Assembly: GCA_910579425.1 (NCBI GenBank)
Contig: CAJTVL010000046.1
Coordinates: 1 to 31,336, forward strand
Length of the DNA: 31,336 nt
From: an uncultured Lachnospiraceae bacterium
Lineage (GTDB): Bacteria; Bacillota; Clostridia; Lachnospirales; Lachnospiraceae
Direction of reading: 5' to 3'
Notes under the pieces: model-generated
Seen by the model: only the letters and a program-made list of their open reading frames with translations
The model's database searches: none
Told to the model about the DNA's origin: nothing
Made by a program: the position numbers and the translations under genes
In this document: positions 23,272 to 30,296 of the stretch, piece by piece
Layout: every line of letters begins with the position of its first letter
Numbering within the stretch: position 1 is the stretch's first letter

Positions 23272-25182
23272 ATGAAGCAGGGATTTTTAAAGGTGGCGGC
23301 CGTCACGCCACGGCTTAAGGTGGCGGATACGGTTTATAACAGAGAGCAGATTTGTGAGTGCATAAGAGAAGCCTCTGAGGAAAAGGCAAAGGTAATGGTT
23401 TTCCCGGAGCTTAGTATCAGCGGGTATACCTGCGGCGACTTGTTTCTGCAGGAAAGACTTCTTAGGTCCTGCAGGGAGCAGCTAAAGGAGATTGCCGTCT
23501 TTTCGAGGGATGTGGACGCCCTGATCTTTGTAGGTCTTCCCCTGGAGCGGGAGGGAAAGCTCTATAATGTGGCAGCGGCGCTCAATAAAGGGGAGGTGCT
23601 CTGCATGATTCCCAAAATATTTATCCCTTCTTACGGAGAGTTCTATGAAACCCGGTATTTCTGCCCGGGAAACCGGGAAGCGGTTCCTTTTTCCTTTGAC
23701 GGAAAGGAGATTTGGTTCGGCGCCAATCTTCTTTTAAGGGCAGAGGGGATGGAGGGCCTGACTGCCGGGTGCGAAATCTGCGAGGATATTTGGGCTCCCG
23801 ACGAGCCGGGGATTTCTCATGCCATGGCGGGGGCAACGCTTCTGGTGAACCTTTCTGCTTCCGATGAGACCATCGGCAAGGATGCTTACAGGGAAATGCT
23901 GGTGAAGTCCTCCAGCGCAAGGCTGATCGCAGGCTATATCTATTGCAGCAGCGGCCAGGGAGAATCCACCCAGGACCTGGTGTTCGGAGGGCATGACATT
24001 ATTGCGGAAAACGGTACGATTCTTGCCCGGAAAAAGCAGTTCGAGAGTCAGATCGTGTACGGGGACATTGACATTCACAAGCTGTGTATGGAGCGCAGAC
24101 GGATGAATACCTTTGTCCGCCGGGAAAATTCCGGTTACCGTATGGTTTCTTTTTCCCTGAAAGAGGAGGAGACCAGGCTTGTGCGGAGTTTTCCGTCCCT
24201 CCCCTTTGTCCCCTCCGACCCAAAGGAGAGGCAGCAGCGGTGTAATGAAATTCTTTCCATTCAGGCCATGGGGCTGAAGAAGCGGTGTGAGCATACCGGA
24301 TGCAGGAGGGCGGCAGTGGGTGTTTCCGGCGGTCTGGATTCCACCCTGGCCCTTCTGGTTACCGCAAGGACCTTTGACCTGCTCTCTATTCCCAGAGAGA
24401 ATATCCTGGCCGTCACCATGCCCTGCTTCGGCACCACAAACAGAACCTATGACAATGCCTGCAAGCTGGCGGGGGCTCTTGGAGCGACCCTTAAGGAGGT
24501 GGACATCCGGGAAGCGGTGGAGATTCATTTCCGGGACATTGGACAGCAAAAAGAAGAGCATGATGTGACCTACGAAAACGCTCAGGCAAGGGAGCGCACC
24601 CAGGTACTGATGGATTTGGCCAACCGGATTGGCGGAATGGTGATCGGAACCGGGGATATGTCGGAGCTGGCCCTTGGGTGGGCCACCTACAACGGGGATC
24701 ACATGGCCATGTATGGAGTAAATGCAGGGGTGCCCAAGACCCTGGTGCGGCATCTGGTACAGTTTTATACGGATACCTGCGAGGACAGCGCGCTTAAGGA
24801 GGTGCTCCTGGACGTGCTCGACACGCCGGTGAGCCCCGAGCTTTTACCTCCTGTGGACGGGAAAATTTCACAAAAAACGGAGGATTTGGTGGGACCCTAC
24901 GAGCTGCATGACTTCTTCCTGTATTATATGCTCAGGTGCGGTTATGAGCCCGCAAAGATCTATCGGATTGCCCGATTATCCTTTGCCGGGCAATATGAGG
25001 AGCAGGTGATTTTAAAGTGGCTGAAAATTTTCTACCGGAGATTTTTTGCCCAGCAGTTTAAAAGATCCTGCCTGCCGGACGGGCCGAAGGTGGGAAGTGT
25101 GGCGCTTTCGCCCAGGGGAGATCTTCGGATGCCCTCGGACGCCTGTGTGAGGATTTGGATGGAGCAGTTGGAGAGGCTCTGA
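23272..25182 (+). CDS. nadE: Glutamine-dependent NAD+ synthetase
   Basis: This 636-residue two-domain enzyme joins an N-terminal glutaminase (nitrilase fold) to a C-terminal NAD synthetase. The nitrilase triad is Glu46 (VFPELSISGY), Lys115 (MIPKIFIPS) and Cys170 (EICEDIW), with spacing identical to that of the mycobacterial enzyme (69 and 55). The ATP-PPi motif SGGLDS is at 352-357. It amidates nicotinic acid adenine dinucleotide to NAD+ with ammonia channelled from glutamine. It is the last gene of the operon; GAGG lies 7 bases before the ATG, after an 80-base gap. No terminator is found directly behind it. Confidence 0.95.
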   Translation: MKQGFLKVAAVTPRLKVADTVYNREQICECIREASEEKAKVMVFPELSISGYTCGDLFLQERLLRSCREQLKEIAVFSRDVDALIFVGLPLEREGKLYNVAAALNKGEVLCMIPKIFIPSYGEFYETRYFCPGNREAVPFSFDGKEIWFGANLLLRAEGMEGLTAGCEICEDIWAPDEPGISHAMAGATLLVNLSASDETIGKDAYREMLVKSSSARLIAGYIYCSSGQGESTQDLVFGGHDIIAENGTILARKKQFESQIVYGDIDIHKLCMERRRMNTFVRRENSGYRMVSFSLKEEETRLVRSFPSLPFVPSDPKERQQRCNEILSIQAMGLKKRCEHTGCRRAAVGVSGGLDSTLALLVTARTFDLLSIPRENILAVTMPCFGTTNRTYDNACKLAGALGATLKEVDIREAVEIHFRDIGQQKEEHDVTYENAQARERTQVLMDLANRIGGMVIGTGDMSELALGWATYNGDHMAMYGVNAGVPKTLVRHLVQFYTDTCEDSALKEVLLDVLDTPVSPELLPPVDGKISQKTEDLVGPYELHDFFLYYMLRCGYEPAKIYRIARLSFAGQYEEQVILKWLKIFYRRFFAQQFKRSCLPDGPKVGSVALSPRGDLRMPSDACVRIWMEQLERL

Positions 25183-25217
25183 AAAATTTCAGCCGGACTA
25201 TTATTGTTTATTGCCCG

Positions 25218-25247
25218 TTGACAGAGATTCTTTTCAGATGTTATACT
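25218..25247 (+). promoter_or_regulatory. Strong promoter of the Mn2+ riboswitch / transporter unit
   Basis: A perfect TTGACA (25218-25223) and TATACT (25242-25247) are 18 bases apart. Transcription would start at about 25254, three bases before the first pairing element of the riboswitch. It lies 35 bases after the nadE stop, so the unit is independent of the nadE operon. Confidence 0.75.
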
Positions 25248-25253
25248 CGGGAT

Positions 25254-25422
25254 AAGGGTAAGGGGAGTAGCTCACACGGGATGTTTTTGTGTTTACTTTG
25301 CCGTCAGTACGATTTCTCTTCGGAGAATCCGGTTTTGTAAGTAAGGAGCGAGACTTTGCCAAACAGACCAGGCAGTACGCGAAGCGTTCTGTTTATGTTC
25401 TGTTTGACAAAGTCTCTTTTTT
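25254..25422 (+). promoter_or_regulatory. yybP-ykoY (Mn2+) riboswitch with terminator expression platform
   Basis: The leader carries the two conserved loops of the yybP-ykoY class: GGGGAGTAGC (25262-25271) and GTCAGTACGA (25303-25312). A P3-type hairpin closed by a TTCG tetraloop is at 25311-25329. P1 forms between GGTAAGG (25257-25263) and CTTTGCC (25354-25360). The 3' strand of P1 is also part of the left arm of the terminator that follows, so P1 and terminator exclude each other. Class members sense Mn2+ and switch genes on when P1 is held by metal; the layout here predicts the same. The stretch 25183-25569 has no protein gene; 25423-25569 shows nothing else that I can assign. Confidence 0.85.
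25350..25422 (+). terminator. Regulated intrinsic terminator of the Mn2+ riboswitch
   Basis: GAGACTTTG (25350-25358) and CAAACAGA (25360-25367) pair with TCTGTTTG (25399-25406) and CAAAGTCTC (25408-25416), with one C-A mismatch, and six T follow (25417-25422). A small ACGC-GAA-GCGT hairpin sits in the loop. The left arm uses the same bases as the 3' strand of riboswitch P1. Confidence 0.88.
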
Positions 25423-25569
25423 GACCTGTTAAGGAAGGGACGTTGTCAGACAGGAGCAGGAATCGGCGGATTATTTCGTTGATTACAATATGTATCGGAT
25501 GGCATGAATTTGTCAAAACTAAGAAACTGATTAATTTTGAACAATTCCTCAGGGAAGGAGATGAATGGG

Positions 25570-27330
25570 ATGGATATTTTCAACGTGCTGACAATGCTGG
25601 GAGGGCTCAGCCTGTTTTTGTTTGGAATGAATATTATGGGACAGGCGCTGGAGCGGCGGGCCGGAAGCGGGCTGAGGCTTCTTTTAAGCCGGCTTACCAC
25701 CAACCGGGCGGCGGGGCTTTTGACAGGGCTTTTGGTGACGGCAGTGATTCAAAGCTCCTCGGCAACTACGGTGATGGTGGTAGGCTTTGTGAATTCTGGT
25801 CTGATGACCTTAAAGCAGGCCATCAATGTGATCATGGGAGCAAACATCGGGACTACCGTGACGGCCTGGATTTTAAGTCTTTCCGGAATTGACAGCAGCA
25901 ACGTATTTGTGCGTCTCTTAAAACCCTCATCCTTCACGCCTGCGTTAGCCCTTGTGGGTATCATTTTTTATATGTTTCTAAAGGAGGCAAAGAAAAAGGA
26001 TACCGGCATGATTCTGCTGGGCTTTGCAACCCTGATGTTTGGTATGGAAACCATGTCCGGCGCGGTGGCAGGGCTGTCGGACATCCCGGCCTTTCAATCC
26101 CTGTTTCTTCTTTTCCACAATCCTGTTCTGGGTGTGCTGGCGGGGGCATTGCTCACTGCCCTGATTCAGTCAAGCTCGGCTTCCGTGGGAATTCTGCAGG
26201 CTCTGGCAGTCACGGGGCAGGTGTCCTACGGGGCGGCGATTCCCATTATTATGGGACAAAATATCGGAACCTGTGTGACGGCTATGGTTTCCTCTGTAGG
26301 AGCAAACAAAAACGCAAGGCGGGCGGCCATGGTGCATCTGCTCTTTAACGTGATCGGAACCGCAATTCTTCTCGGAGTATTCTGCGTGGTAAAATGGATT
26401 TTTGCACCGGCCTTTTTGCAGGAGGCGGTTTCCCTTTTTGATATTGCCCTTGCCCATTCGGCTTTTAACATTCTATGTACTCTGCTGATGCTTCCTTTAT
26501 CGGGTTTTCTGGAGAGACTGGTGACAAGGCTGGTGCCGGAGGGAGAACAGCCGGAGGTAAAGGTGGATCTGGATGAGCGTCTGATGGTTACGCCGCCCAT
26601 TGCCCTGGAACGCTGCCGGGAGGTGACGGCAGATATGGCCGGGACAGCCGCCGGCGCCCTGAGGGGGGCGCTGCATATCCTGAAGGAGTATTCCGCCAAA
26701 GAAGGAGAGGCTGTCCGGGAAAAAGAAGAAAAAACCGACCGCTATGAGGACAGCCTTGGAACCTACTTGGTAGCTCTGAGCACGAAGCCCATGAGCGAGA
26801 GGGACCGAAGGGAGGCGGCAAAGCTGTTAAAGGCCATTGGGGATTTTGAGCGTATTTCCGACCATGCGGTAAATCTGCTGGAATCCGCGGAAGAAATGCA
26901 AAAGAAAAGCCTGTCCTTTACAGACGCGGCGATTTCGGAGCTCTGGGTGATTGCCTCCGCGGTGGAGGAGATTCTGGAGCTGTCCCTGGATGCTTTTCTG
27001 AGGGATGACGGAGAGCAGGCGGCCTTGGTTGAACCCTTAAAGCAGGTGATCGACCAGTTAAAAGAGCAGATGCGCATCCATCATATCCACCGTCTGCAGC
27101 AGGGAAACTGCTCCATTGAAGCGGGATTCGTGTGGTCAGACCTGCTTACCAATCTGGAACGGACGGCGGCCCACTGTTCGAACATTGCAGGCTGTGTGAC
27201 AGATATGACGCCGCAGAGCATGAATCTCCATGAGACCCTGCGAAAGTTCCGCAATGGAAGCGAGGATTTTTCGCAGAGCTTTCAGTCCTATGTGCAGAAG
27301 TACTCTCTGGATGGGAAGAGGACCCTTTAA
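25570..27330 (+). CDS. Na/Pi-cotransporter-family protein with C-terminal PhoU domain
   Basis: The product has 586 residues from the ATG at 25570, which lies 9 bases after GGGAAGGAG. The ATG at 25561 touches that site and the TTG at 25537 lies before it. The transporter half has the family's two inverted QSSS repeats (QSSSATT at 61-67, QSSSASV at 190-196), each followed by a GANIGTT/GQNIGTC turn (90-96, 219-225), with about eight to nine membrane spans. Residues about 355-560 form a PhoU-like three-helix domain. Family members carry phosphate with Na+. Here the gene stands behind a Mn2+ riboswitch, so Mn2+ handling or Mn2+-linked phosphate homeostasis is likely (inference). Confidence 0.88.
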   Translation: MDIFNVLTMLGGLSLFLFGMNIMGQALERRAGSGLRLLLSRLTTNRAAGLLTGLLVTAVIQSSSATTVMVVGFVNSGLMTLKQAINVIMGANIGTTVTAWILSLSGIDSSNVFVRLLKPSSFTPALALVGIIFYMFLKEAKKKDTGMILLGFATLMFGMETMSGAVAGLSDIPAFQSLFLLFHNPVLGVLAGALLTALIQSSSASVGILQALAVTGQVSYGAAIPIIMGQNIGTCVTAMVSSVGANKNARRAAMVHLLFNVIGTAILLGVFCVVKWIFAPAFLQEAVSLFDIALAHSAFNILCTLLMLPLSGFLERLVTRLVPEGEQPEVKVDLDERLMVTPPIALERCREVTADMAGTAAGALRGALHILKEYSAKEGEAVREKEEKTDRYEDSLGTYLVALSTKPMSERDRREAAKLLKAIGDFERISDHAVNLLESAEEMQKKSLSFTDAAISELWVIASAVEEILELSLDAFLRDDGEQAALVEPLKQVIDQLKEQMRIHHIHRLQQGNCSIEAGFVWSDLLTNLERTAAHCSNIAGCVTDMTPQSMNLHETLRKFRNGSEDFSQSFQSYVQKYSLDGKRTL

Positions 27331-27357
27331 GGGCAGAAAATATTCGTGATCAATGTG

Positions 27358-27381
27358 CGGCCGCAGGATTTCCTGCGGCCG
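27358..27381. terminator. Perfect 11-bp palindromic hairpin between convergent genes, no U-run
   Basis: CGGCCGCAGGA (27358-27368) is mirrored by TCCTGCGGCCG (27371-27381). A second GC-rich hairpin (GAG/CCGGC with GCCGG/CTC, 27404-27423) followed by TTT lies just after it. The pair sits between the transporter and the convergent small gene and probably ends both transcripts, but neither stem has a long U-run. Confidence 0.4.
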
Positions 27382-27469
27382 ATACAGACGTCTTTCGGCA
27401 TGAGAGCCCGGCAGGCCGGACTCTTTGTCTGATCTGTGTGAAAGCTGCGGTTTGCCCGGGCATTGCCTG

Positions 27470-27955
27470 TTATGCGGCAGGCGACGCAGAGGGACTGACA
27501 GACGGACTTGGAGCCGCCGCCTTATCCAGGGTGGTCTTGATGGCGTTTAAGAGCACCATGGAGGTATATTTGTTGTCATCCGAATATGTAATATTATCCA
27601 GAGACTGGTTTCTCAGAATCTGATTGGCCAGCTCGTCGAAGGAAGGCTCCAGCAGCGGAAACATGGTAGCCACAGCTTCATCCAGATTGACAATGCGGAT
27701 GTCGTTGATGTTTGTTTCGTCCACGGTAACCGCTACATCCACCGTGTTGTCATTCAGTACCAGAGAAGTGGTATAGATACCCGGTACATAGGAGGGGGCG
27801 GGAGTCTCCACGGCGCCGCCGGTCTTTTCTGATTTATCCTTTGGCACGAACATAATAATGAGGAGGACGATAAATAATATTCCCAGCAAGGCAAAAATGC
27901 CGGTATATATTAATTCTTTCAGATGAAGTACAATAATTTTGGTTTTGGAGCTCAT
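27470..27955 (-). CDS. Small membrane-anchored protein with FMN-binding-domain-like extracellular part
   Basis: The 161-residue protein has one N-terminal membrane span (about 15-42, LIYTGIFALLGILFIVLLII) after a short basic start. A short linker leads to a beta-rich domain (about 58-140) and a Ser/Pro/Ala tail. The segment PGIYTTSLVLNDNTVDVAVTVDETNINDI resembles in pattern the start of FMN-binding domains (Gly-x-Tyr, then V-x-V-x-V-D). The late YTSMVLLNAIKTTLD corresponds to the TS-x-AI helix where flavin is attached in that family, but the SGAT motif itself is absent. It may be a flavin-free relative. Ribosome site GGGG lies 8 bases before the ATG. Confidence 0.6.
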   Translation of the reverse strand: MSSKTKIIVLHLKELIYTGIFALLGILFIVLLIIMFVPKDKSEKTGGAVETPAPSYVPGIYTTSLVLNDNTVDVAVTVDETNINDIRIVNLDEAVATMFPLLEPSFDELANQILRNQSLDNITYSDDNKYTSMVLLNAIKTTLDKAAAPSPSVSPSASPAA

Positions 27956-27981
27956 AGGATATTCCCCGTTACATTCTTTTT

Positions 27982-27987
27982 ATTATA
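27982..27987 (-). promoter_or_regulatory. -10 element of the small anchored protein gene
   Basis: A perfect TATAAT on the minus strand, 27 bases before the ATG. The -35 at 17 bases (TAATTC) is poor. Confidence 0.4.
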
Positions 27988-28071
27988 GTATTATTGGGGC
28001 AGGGGAATTATGACCTGTATTTATTACTTTTCACCGGGTGGTTGGAAGAGCGCATAGTGAATTTTAGGGTA

Positions 28072-28100
28072 TTGACAAAAAAGTAACAGGGTTTTATCAT
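28072..28100 (+). promoter_or_regulatory. Strong promoter of glnA
   Basis: A perfect TTGACA (28072-28077) is followed after 17 bases by TATCAT (28095-28100). Transcription would start near 28107, giving a leader of about 135 bases before glnA. Confidence 0.75.
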
Positions 28101-28106
28101 AAAGCA

Positions 28107-28241
28107 GAACAAAGGCGTTCTTATATCGGCGGATAGAAAGTCCGGCGGTTTAAGAGCGCCTTTACCATATAGGAAACCGCGTGGTGAACGCCAAAAAAAT
28201 TTTGCCGTTCACTACAGCTTATAAAAGGAAAGGAACGGGGA
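28107..28241 (+). promoter_or_regulatory. Structured glnA leader with mutually exclusive pairings reaching the ribosome site
   Basis: The first hairpin is a 12-bp stem (28111-28122 with 28152-28163, one G-U pair) capped by an inner stem. A second hairpin pairs GGTGAACG (28183-28190) with CGTTCACT (28206-28213). Alternatives exist: GGCGTTC (28114-28120) fits GAACGCC (28186-28192), and CCGTTC (28205-28210) fits GAACGG (28233-28238) beside the start codon. The four elements can only pair as neighbours, so the leader looks like a switch acting on translation. No known riboswitch consensus fits and no U-run terminator is present. Confidence 0.5.
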
Positions 28242-29576
28242 ATGAAAGGACAGTATACGAAAAAAGATATTATGGAACTGGTAAGGGACCAGGATGTGGA
28301 GTTTATCCGGCTCCAGTTTACGGATATGTTCGGCACCTTTAAAAATATGGCAATCACGGCCAGCCAGCTTGAGAAAGCGCTGGATCATGAATGTATGTTT
28401 GACGGTTCCTCTATTGAGGGGTTTGCCAGGATCGAGGAGTCGGATATGTATCTGTATCCGGATCTGGGCACCTGGGAGATTTTTCCCTGGCGTCCCCAGC
28501 AGGGCAAGGTGGCAAGGCTGATCTGTGATGTATACCGTCCCGACCAGAAGCCTTTTGAGGGGGATCCCAGATATATCCTGAAGTGCGCCATAGAGAAGGC
28601 GGATCAGTTGGGCTACAAATTTGAGGTGGGGCCGGAATGTGAATTTTTCCTTTTCCATACGGACGAAAACGGAATGCCTACCACTCTGACCCATGAACAG
28701 GCCGGCTACTTTGACCTAGGGCCTCTTGATTTGGGAGAGAATGCCAGAAGGGATATTGTGCTGACCCTGGAAGATATGGGATTTGTGATCGAGGCTTCCC
28801 ACCATGAGGTTGCCCCGGCCCAGCATGAGATCGACTTTAAGTACGACGAGGCGCTGGCCACGGCGGACAATATTATGACCTTTAAATTAGCGGTGAAAAC
28901 CATAGCAAAGAGGCATGGGCTCCACGCTACCTTTATGCCAAAGCCCAGGTTCGGCGTGAACGGCTCCGGCATGCACATTAATATGTCCCTGTCAAAGGCG
29001 GGGAAAAATGTGTTTGCAGACCCCTCTGATGCTCTGGGGCTTAGCAGGGAGGCCTATTATTTTATCGGCGGGATTATGAAGCATATGAAAGGAATGACTG
29101 CCATCACCAATCCGTTGGTAAATTCCTATAAAAGGCTGGTGCCGGGCTATGAGGCACCGGTGTACCTGGCATGGAGCGCGAAAAACAGAAGCCCCCTGAT
29201 TCGGATCCCTGCTTCCAGAGGGGAAGGGACCAGGATAGAGCTGCGCTGCCCGGATCCTTGTGCCAATCCCTATCTGGCGCTGGCGGTATGCCTGCGGGCT
29301 GGGCTGGACGGTATTGTAAATCAGATCCTTCCCCCCAAGAGCGTGGACTGCAATATTTTTGCGCTCTCTGAGGAGGAAAAAAAGGAGCTGCAAATCGAGG
29401 CCATACCGGGAACCCTGATCGAAGCGGTGTATGAACTGGAGAAGGATGAATTGATTCAGGAGGTACTTGGCAGACATGTCTCTGAGAAATATATCCGGGC
29501 GAAAAAGGAAGAGTGGGCCCAGTACCGGTCGCAGGTTACGGACTGGGAGATCGGGCAGTATCTGAATCGGTTCTGA
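28242..29576 (+). CDS. glnA: Type I glutamine synthetase
   Basis: The 444-residue enzyme has the length of GSI-alpha forms. Family motifs in order: FDGSSIEGFARIEESDMYL (substrate-side loop), GPECEFFLF, HHEVAPAQHEIDF, NGSGMHINMSL (ATP/metal), NPLVNSYKRLVPGYEAP, RIPASRGEGTRIELRCPDP (glutamate side). It makes glutamine from glutamate, ammonia and ATP, the main ammonia-assimilating step. The Tyr-containing adenylylation motif of the beta subclass is not seen, as expected in Firmicutes, where regulation is by feedback inhibition and transcription or RNA-level control. Here an ANTAR regulator follows 85 bases later and the leader is structured, which points to RNA-level control (inference). Confidence 0.95.
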   Translation: MKGQYTKKDIMELVRDQDVEFIRLQFTDMFGTFKNMAITASQLEKALDHECMFDGSSIEGFARIEESDMYLYPDLGTWEIFPWRPQQGKVARLICDVYRPDQKPFEGDPRYILKCAIEKADQLGYKFEVGPECEFFLFHTDENGMPTTLTHEQAGYFDLGPLDLGENARRDIVLTLEDMGFVIEASHHEVAPAQHEIDFKYDEALATADNIMTFKLAVKTIAKRHGLHATFMPKPRFGVNGSGMHINMSLSKAGKNVFADPSDALGLSREAYYFIGGIMKHMKGMTAITNPLVNSYKRLVPGYEAPVYLAWSAKNRSPLIRIPASRGEGTRIELRCPDPCANPYLALAVCLRAGLDGIVNQILPPKSVDCNIFALSEEEKKELQIEAIPGTLIEAVYELEKDELIQEVLGRHVSEKYIRAKKEEWAQYRSQVTDWEIGQYLNRF

Positions 29577-29661
29577 CAGGCAGATGGGCACACGGGAACA
29601 TAATGTATAAGGGCAAATTTGCTTCTTTTCTATAGGAACCAGGCGGCGGGGAGGTGAGCCT

Positions 29662-30216
29662 TTGACCGGAGTAATTGTAGCTTTGCCTAAGATAGATGAT
29701 GCGAAAAATATAAAGAACCTGCTTGTCAGAAACGGAATTCCGGTAATGGGAATATGCACTGCCGGGGCACAGGCGATTGCCTGTGCACAGGGCCTGCAGG
29801 GCGGGATTGTGCTTTGCGGCTACAAGCTGGCGGATATGATTTATTCCCAGCTTCGGGAGGATTTGCCGGAGGGCTTTGACATGCTGGTGATGGCATCCCG
29901 GCATGTGATCAGCGAGAACCTTGAGGGAAGCGGTGTGATGAGTCTTTCCATGCCCCTTAAGGTACATGAACTTGTGGATACCATTGATCTGATGAGCCGC
30001 AATATGGAACAGCGCAGGCGCAGAGCGCGGATGAGGCCCCGGGAAAGGGATGATGAGGAACGCAGGCTGATCGGGAAAGCCAAGGAGGTATTGATGAGCC
30101 GGAACCACATGACGGAGCAGGAGGCTCACAAGTACATACAAAAGTGCAGCATGGACAGCGGAACAAACATGACGGAAACGGCGCAGATGGTGCTGGCAAT
30201 GATGAAGGGATCATAA
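29662..30216 (+). CDS. ANTAR-domain RNA-binding regulator with degenerate receiver domain
   Basis: This 184-residue protein starts with TTG at 29662, with GGGGAGGTGA 4-5 bases before it. Residues 1-115 are a receiver-like domain, but the phospho-acceptor Asp position holds Cys52 (IVLCGYKL) and the usual N-terminal acidic pair is shifted (ALPKIDD). The switch Ser79 and Lys100 (SMPLKV) remain. A basic linker (RRRRARMRPRERDD) leads to the ANTAR domain at about 132-181, with AKEVLMSRNHMTEQEAHKYIQ followed by a second helix pair. ANTAR proteins bind paired stem-loops in mRNA and prevent termination, often for nitrogen genes. Activation by phosphorylation is unlikely here. It probably acts on glnA or other nitrogen genes. 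Confidence 0.87.
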   Translation: MTGVIVALPKIDDAKNIKNLLVRNGIPVMGICTAGAQAIACAQGLQGGIVLCGYKLADMIYSQLREDLPEGFDMLVMASRHVISENLEGSGVMSLSMPLKVHELVDTIDLMSRNMEQRRRRARMRPRERDDEERRLIGKAKEVLMSRNHMTEQEAHKYIQKCSMDSGTNMTETAQMVLAMMKGS

Positions 30217-30224
30217 AAAATGGA

Positions 30225-30253
30225 TTGAGATATGGGGAGGGAGAGATTATAAT
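30225..30253 (+). promoter_or_regulatory. Promoter of the cytidylate-kinase-like gene
   Basis: TTGAGA (30225-30230) and a perfect TATAAT (30248-30253) are 17 bases apart, 44 bases before the start codon. The unit may include the AAA-ATPase-like paralogue behind it. Confidence 0.65.
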
Positions 30254-30296
30254 AGAAATAACAAGCAAAAAACAAAAAATGGAAGGGGATGTTTTT

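Noticed and set aside
23734..24753. 339-codon minus-strand open frame opposite nadE
   Set aside because: nadE is certain (catalytic triad and SGGLDS), and the antisense frame has no promoter, ribosome site or domain.
25155..25340. Small protein gene between nadE and the transporter
   Set aside because: The stretch is covered by promoter and riboswitch elements; the frame lacks a ribosome site.
28133..28146. ANTAR-type hexaloop stem in the glnA leader
   Set aside because: The loop around ATAGAAAG has A and G at the right distance, but the closing pairs give a 7- or 9-base loop rather than six, and no second matching hexaloop is found.
28107..28241. Known glutamine riboswitch upstream of glnA
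   Set aside because: I could not find the conserved bases of the glnA or downstream-peptide RNA classes; the structure is only internally consistent.
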